8,131 nucleotides of DNA from the NCBI GenBank assembly GCA_948946035.1, contig CARBKU010000050.1, positions 1 through 8,131 on the forward strand. Reading direction: 5' to 3'. This DNA is from an uncultured Clostridia bacterium (GTDB lineage Bacteria; Bacillota; Clostridia; TANB77; CAG-508). The notes under the pieces were generated by a model. That model saw only the letters and a list, made by a program, of their open reading frames with translations, had not been told where the DNA came from and did not search any database. Position numbers and translations under genes: made by a program. The number at the start of each line of letters is the position of its first letter. The stretch's first letter is position 1. Of the stretch, positions 6,888 through 8,131 are shown piece by piece.

Positions 6888-7698
6888 CTATTTAAATTTT
6901 TTAGATTTAAGGATAAATTTTTCAAGTAATAAAATCGCACCATACATAATTCCAGCCACAATTCCAAGAATAATTACACTTGCCATTACCAAATCTAGTT
7001 TAAACACTTGACCTCCATACACAATTAAATATCCTAATCCTGCTTTTGAAACTAAGAATTCACCTGATATAATTCCAACTAAAGAAAGTCCAATATTTAC
7101 TTTTAAAGAATTTATAAATGTTGAGATATTAGCTGGTAAAACAATTTTGGTTAATATTTGAAACTTTGTTGCTTTAAAAGTTCTTGCCATTTTTACTAAT
7201 TCTTTATCTGTTTTTAAAAATCCATTTAAGTTTTCCAAAATTGTAACTATTAAAGATATTAATATCCCCATAGTTATAATAGCAGGTGTACCTGAACCAA
7301 CCCATATAATAATGATTGGTCCGTAAAGCTACCTTTGGTAAACTATTTAAAACTACTAAATATGGATCAGCAACTTTTGCTAAAAAATTTGACCACCACA
7401 ACATTATCGCAATTACCATACCCATTAATGCTCCAAGTAGAAATCCCACTAGTGTTTCATAAACTGTTACAGTAATATGCTTTGTTAAATCATTAGAACC
7501 TAAATTCATTAAAGTAGCTATAATTCTTGATGGCTTACTTGTTATAAAGCTATCTATTATATTTTTTGTTGCTAAATATTCCCATAATCCTAAGAATATA
7601 ACTAATATAAGTATTTGAGTTAAAAGTACTAGATATTTGTTTTTTCTTTTTGTTTTTAAATATTGTTTTCTTTCTTTTGACATTATTCCTTTAATCAT
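6888..7698 (-). CDS. ABC transporter permease (SsuC/TauC type), read through one CGGA +1 recoding site
   Basis: This is the membrane component of the NitT/TauT-type importer, of the BPD-transport inner-membrane family. Two overlapping frames carry it, 7698 to about 7323 and 7322 to 6888. Reading CGGA at 7320-7323 as one residue gives a 269-aa protein, normal for the family, with glycine at residue 126 in LPKVAL-G-PIIIIWVGSGTP, a segment I recall as conserved in these permeases. The cytoplasmic loop that contacts the ATPase (EAA-like) follows as LVKMARTFKATKFQILTKIV with LP. About six helices are evident. The ATG at 7698 overlaps the end of the ATPase gene and has AAGGAG at 7709-7714; an in-frame ATG at 7683 also has a short Shine-Dalgarno site. 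The operon's upstream part has been severed by a mobile element, so expression and function are uncertain. Confidence 0.87.
7320..7323 (-). other. Recoding site 3: in-frame CGGA (+1)
   Basis: On the minus strand the reading is AAG GTA GCT TTA CGG ACC AAT, with CGG in the incoming frame. Skipping the C gives GCT TTA GGA CCA ATC ATT ATT ATA TGG, or A-L-G-P-I-I-I-I-W, an ordinary sequence for this permease family. The preceding TTA would not re-pair one base downstream (TAC). The unshifted frame stays open for about 38 more codons but yields sequence without family resemblance. Confidence 0.75.
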
Positions 7699-7876
7699 CT
7701 ATTTTCAGCTCCTTCCATAAAGTATTAAAATATTCACTAAATTTAGGGCTTTCTCTACAATTTAATGGTGTTCTGTTTTCTATTCCAAAATCAATTTTGT
7801 GTATATCTTTAATTGTTCCTGGTCTTTTACTTAGTACCAAAACTCTATCTGACATACTAATTGCTTCTGGTTGATG
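7691..7876 (-). pseudogene. 3' remnant of ABC transporter ATP-binding gene (SsuB/TauB type), cut by mobile element
   Basis: Only the C-terminal 61 codons of the importer's ATPase are present: HQPEAISMSDRVLVLSKRPG, then TIKDIHKIDFGIENRTPLNC, ending in a tail that closes with LKIDD. The sequence after the H-loop of NitT/TauT ATPases is clear (EAISMSDRVLVLS, then a xRPG turn). The Walker A, signature and Walker B segments are absent. In-frame TGA at 7877-7879 closes the frame exactly where the sequence changes to that of the mobile element. Its stop overlaps the permease ATG by a few bases, as in an intact operon. The rest of the gene may lie on the other side of the element, beyond this window. 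Confidence 0.85.
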
Positions 7877-7906
7877 TCAAAATAGACAGTTTTGATTTTT
7901 TTGTTT

Positions 7907-7939
7907 CGACTAATCTAATATCCAATATTAGATTAGTCG
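7907..7939. repeat. Perfect hairpin overlapping the recombinase stop codon
   Basis: The 15-bp arms CGACTAATCTAATAT (7907-7921) and ATATTAGATTAGTCG (7925-7939) are perfect complements with a 3-nt loop. The recombinase stop codon lies in the right arm. The T tracts are on the wrong side for minus-strand termination: on the minus strand the hairpin is followed by GAAACAAAAAAATC, while the plus-strand 3' side is TTTTGTGCATTTTT. It could end plus-strand transcripts entering from the host gene, or be part of the recombination site. Confidence 0.75.
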
Positions 7940-8131
7940 TTTTGTGCATTTTTGATATTAATATCATTTAATCTCTTAAAATTAAAAATGATATCTACCT
8001 GCTTATCTTGGTGTATTTCTATTTTATTAATAATTACCTTCATTATTTCAGGTGTCGGCTTTTCTAGTTTTAAAAATTCTTTAACAATGTTTTCTATCTC
8101 TTTACTATCATCTTGCATAGCATTTTCTTTT
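7933..8131 (-). CDS. Large serine recombinase, C-terminal fragment at window edge
   Basis: The frame is open at the window edge and ends at a TAA at 7933, giving the last 65 residues. The segment PTPEIMKVIINKIEIHQDKQ followed by VDIIFNFKRLN is typical of the extreme C-terminus of large serine recombinases of Clostridia (resolvase/recombinase/zinc-ribbon type, some with a DUF4368 tail), in which an 'I-x-KIEV/I-H-x-DKxVxIxFNF' motif closes the protein. The catalytic serine domain is outside the window. These enzymes insert and excise elements at short attachment sites, and the gene usually lies at one end of its element, as here. The assignment rests on this C-terminal pattern alone, so the family is likely but the subtype is not determined. 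Confidence 0.75.
   Translation of the reverse strand, partial: KENAMQDDSKEIENIVKEFLKLEKPTPEIMKVIINKIEIHQDKQVDIIFNFKRLNDINIKNAQND

Larger units (their letters stand above)
7874..8131 (-). mobile_element. End of an integrated element carrying a large serine recombinase (partial)
   Basis: At about 7874-7880 the ATPase coding sequence stops abruptly and is replaced by non-coding DNA leading to the 3' end of a large serine recombinase gene. This is the usual arrangement at one end of Tn4451-like transposons, ICEs and phages that use such recombinases. Just inside the junction is a small inverted repeat, TCAAAA-TAGACAG-TTTTGA (7877-7895), which could be part of the attachment site. The element continues beyond the window, so its size and cargo are unknown. 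Confidence 0.7.

Overview
The window is AT-rich, low-GC DNA of the kind found in Bacillota, most likely Clostridia or a related uncultivated lineage. Intergenic DNA is very AT-rich, Shine-Dalgarno sites are strong (GGAGG type), arginine is nearly always AGA, and genes end in U-tailed hairpins. Every gene I can support is on the minus strand, so transcription runs from high to low coordinates.

Layout from high to low coordinates. (1) 8131-7874: the 3' end of an integrated mobile element, carrying the C-terminus of a large serine recombinase. (2) 7876-5863: a NitT/TauT/SsuABC-type ABC uptake operon. Its ATPase gene is cut off by the element and only about 61 C-terminal codons remain. The permease and the substrate-binding protein follow. 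(3) 5762-5394: an autonomous XRE-type repressor with a near-consensus promoter, an imperfect operator-like palindrome and a terminator. (4) 5374-5107: a giant imperfect palindrome. (5) 4994-3073: gltX and a DUF951 gene, ending in a terminator. (6) 2967-2716: a small Cys-rich membrane protein with its own promoter and terminator. (7) 2672-2256: a second, longer giant palindrome related to the first. (8) 2146-510: a SpoVB/MurJ-type lipid or polysaccharide flippase. (9) 378-100: the nucleoid protein HU, followed by a terminator.

The most striking observation is a shared recoding signal. The flippase gene is split twice and the permease gene once by an apparent one-base insertion. All three breaks fall on the tetranucleotide CGGA, with CGG in the incoming reading frame. 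In each case, reading CGGA as one unit (skipping C and decoding GGA as Gly) restores the downstream frame and places glycine in what I recall as a conserved family motif. I find no other in-frame CGG in the window; the other CGG triplets lie out of frame or outside genes. CGA and CGT each occur as ordinary arginine codons. This pattern argues against random sequencing error or pseudogene decay. It suggests that CGG is not read as a normal sense codon and that CGGA is decoded as a four-base glycine codon, or is a programmed +1 frameshift site. A second unexplained system is the pair of related giant palindromes (417 and about 268 bp), with a shared core and hairpin tip but different outer arms.
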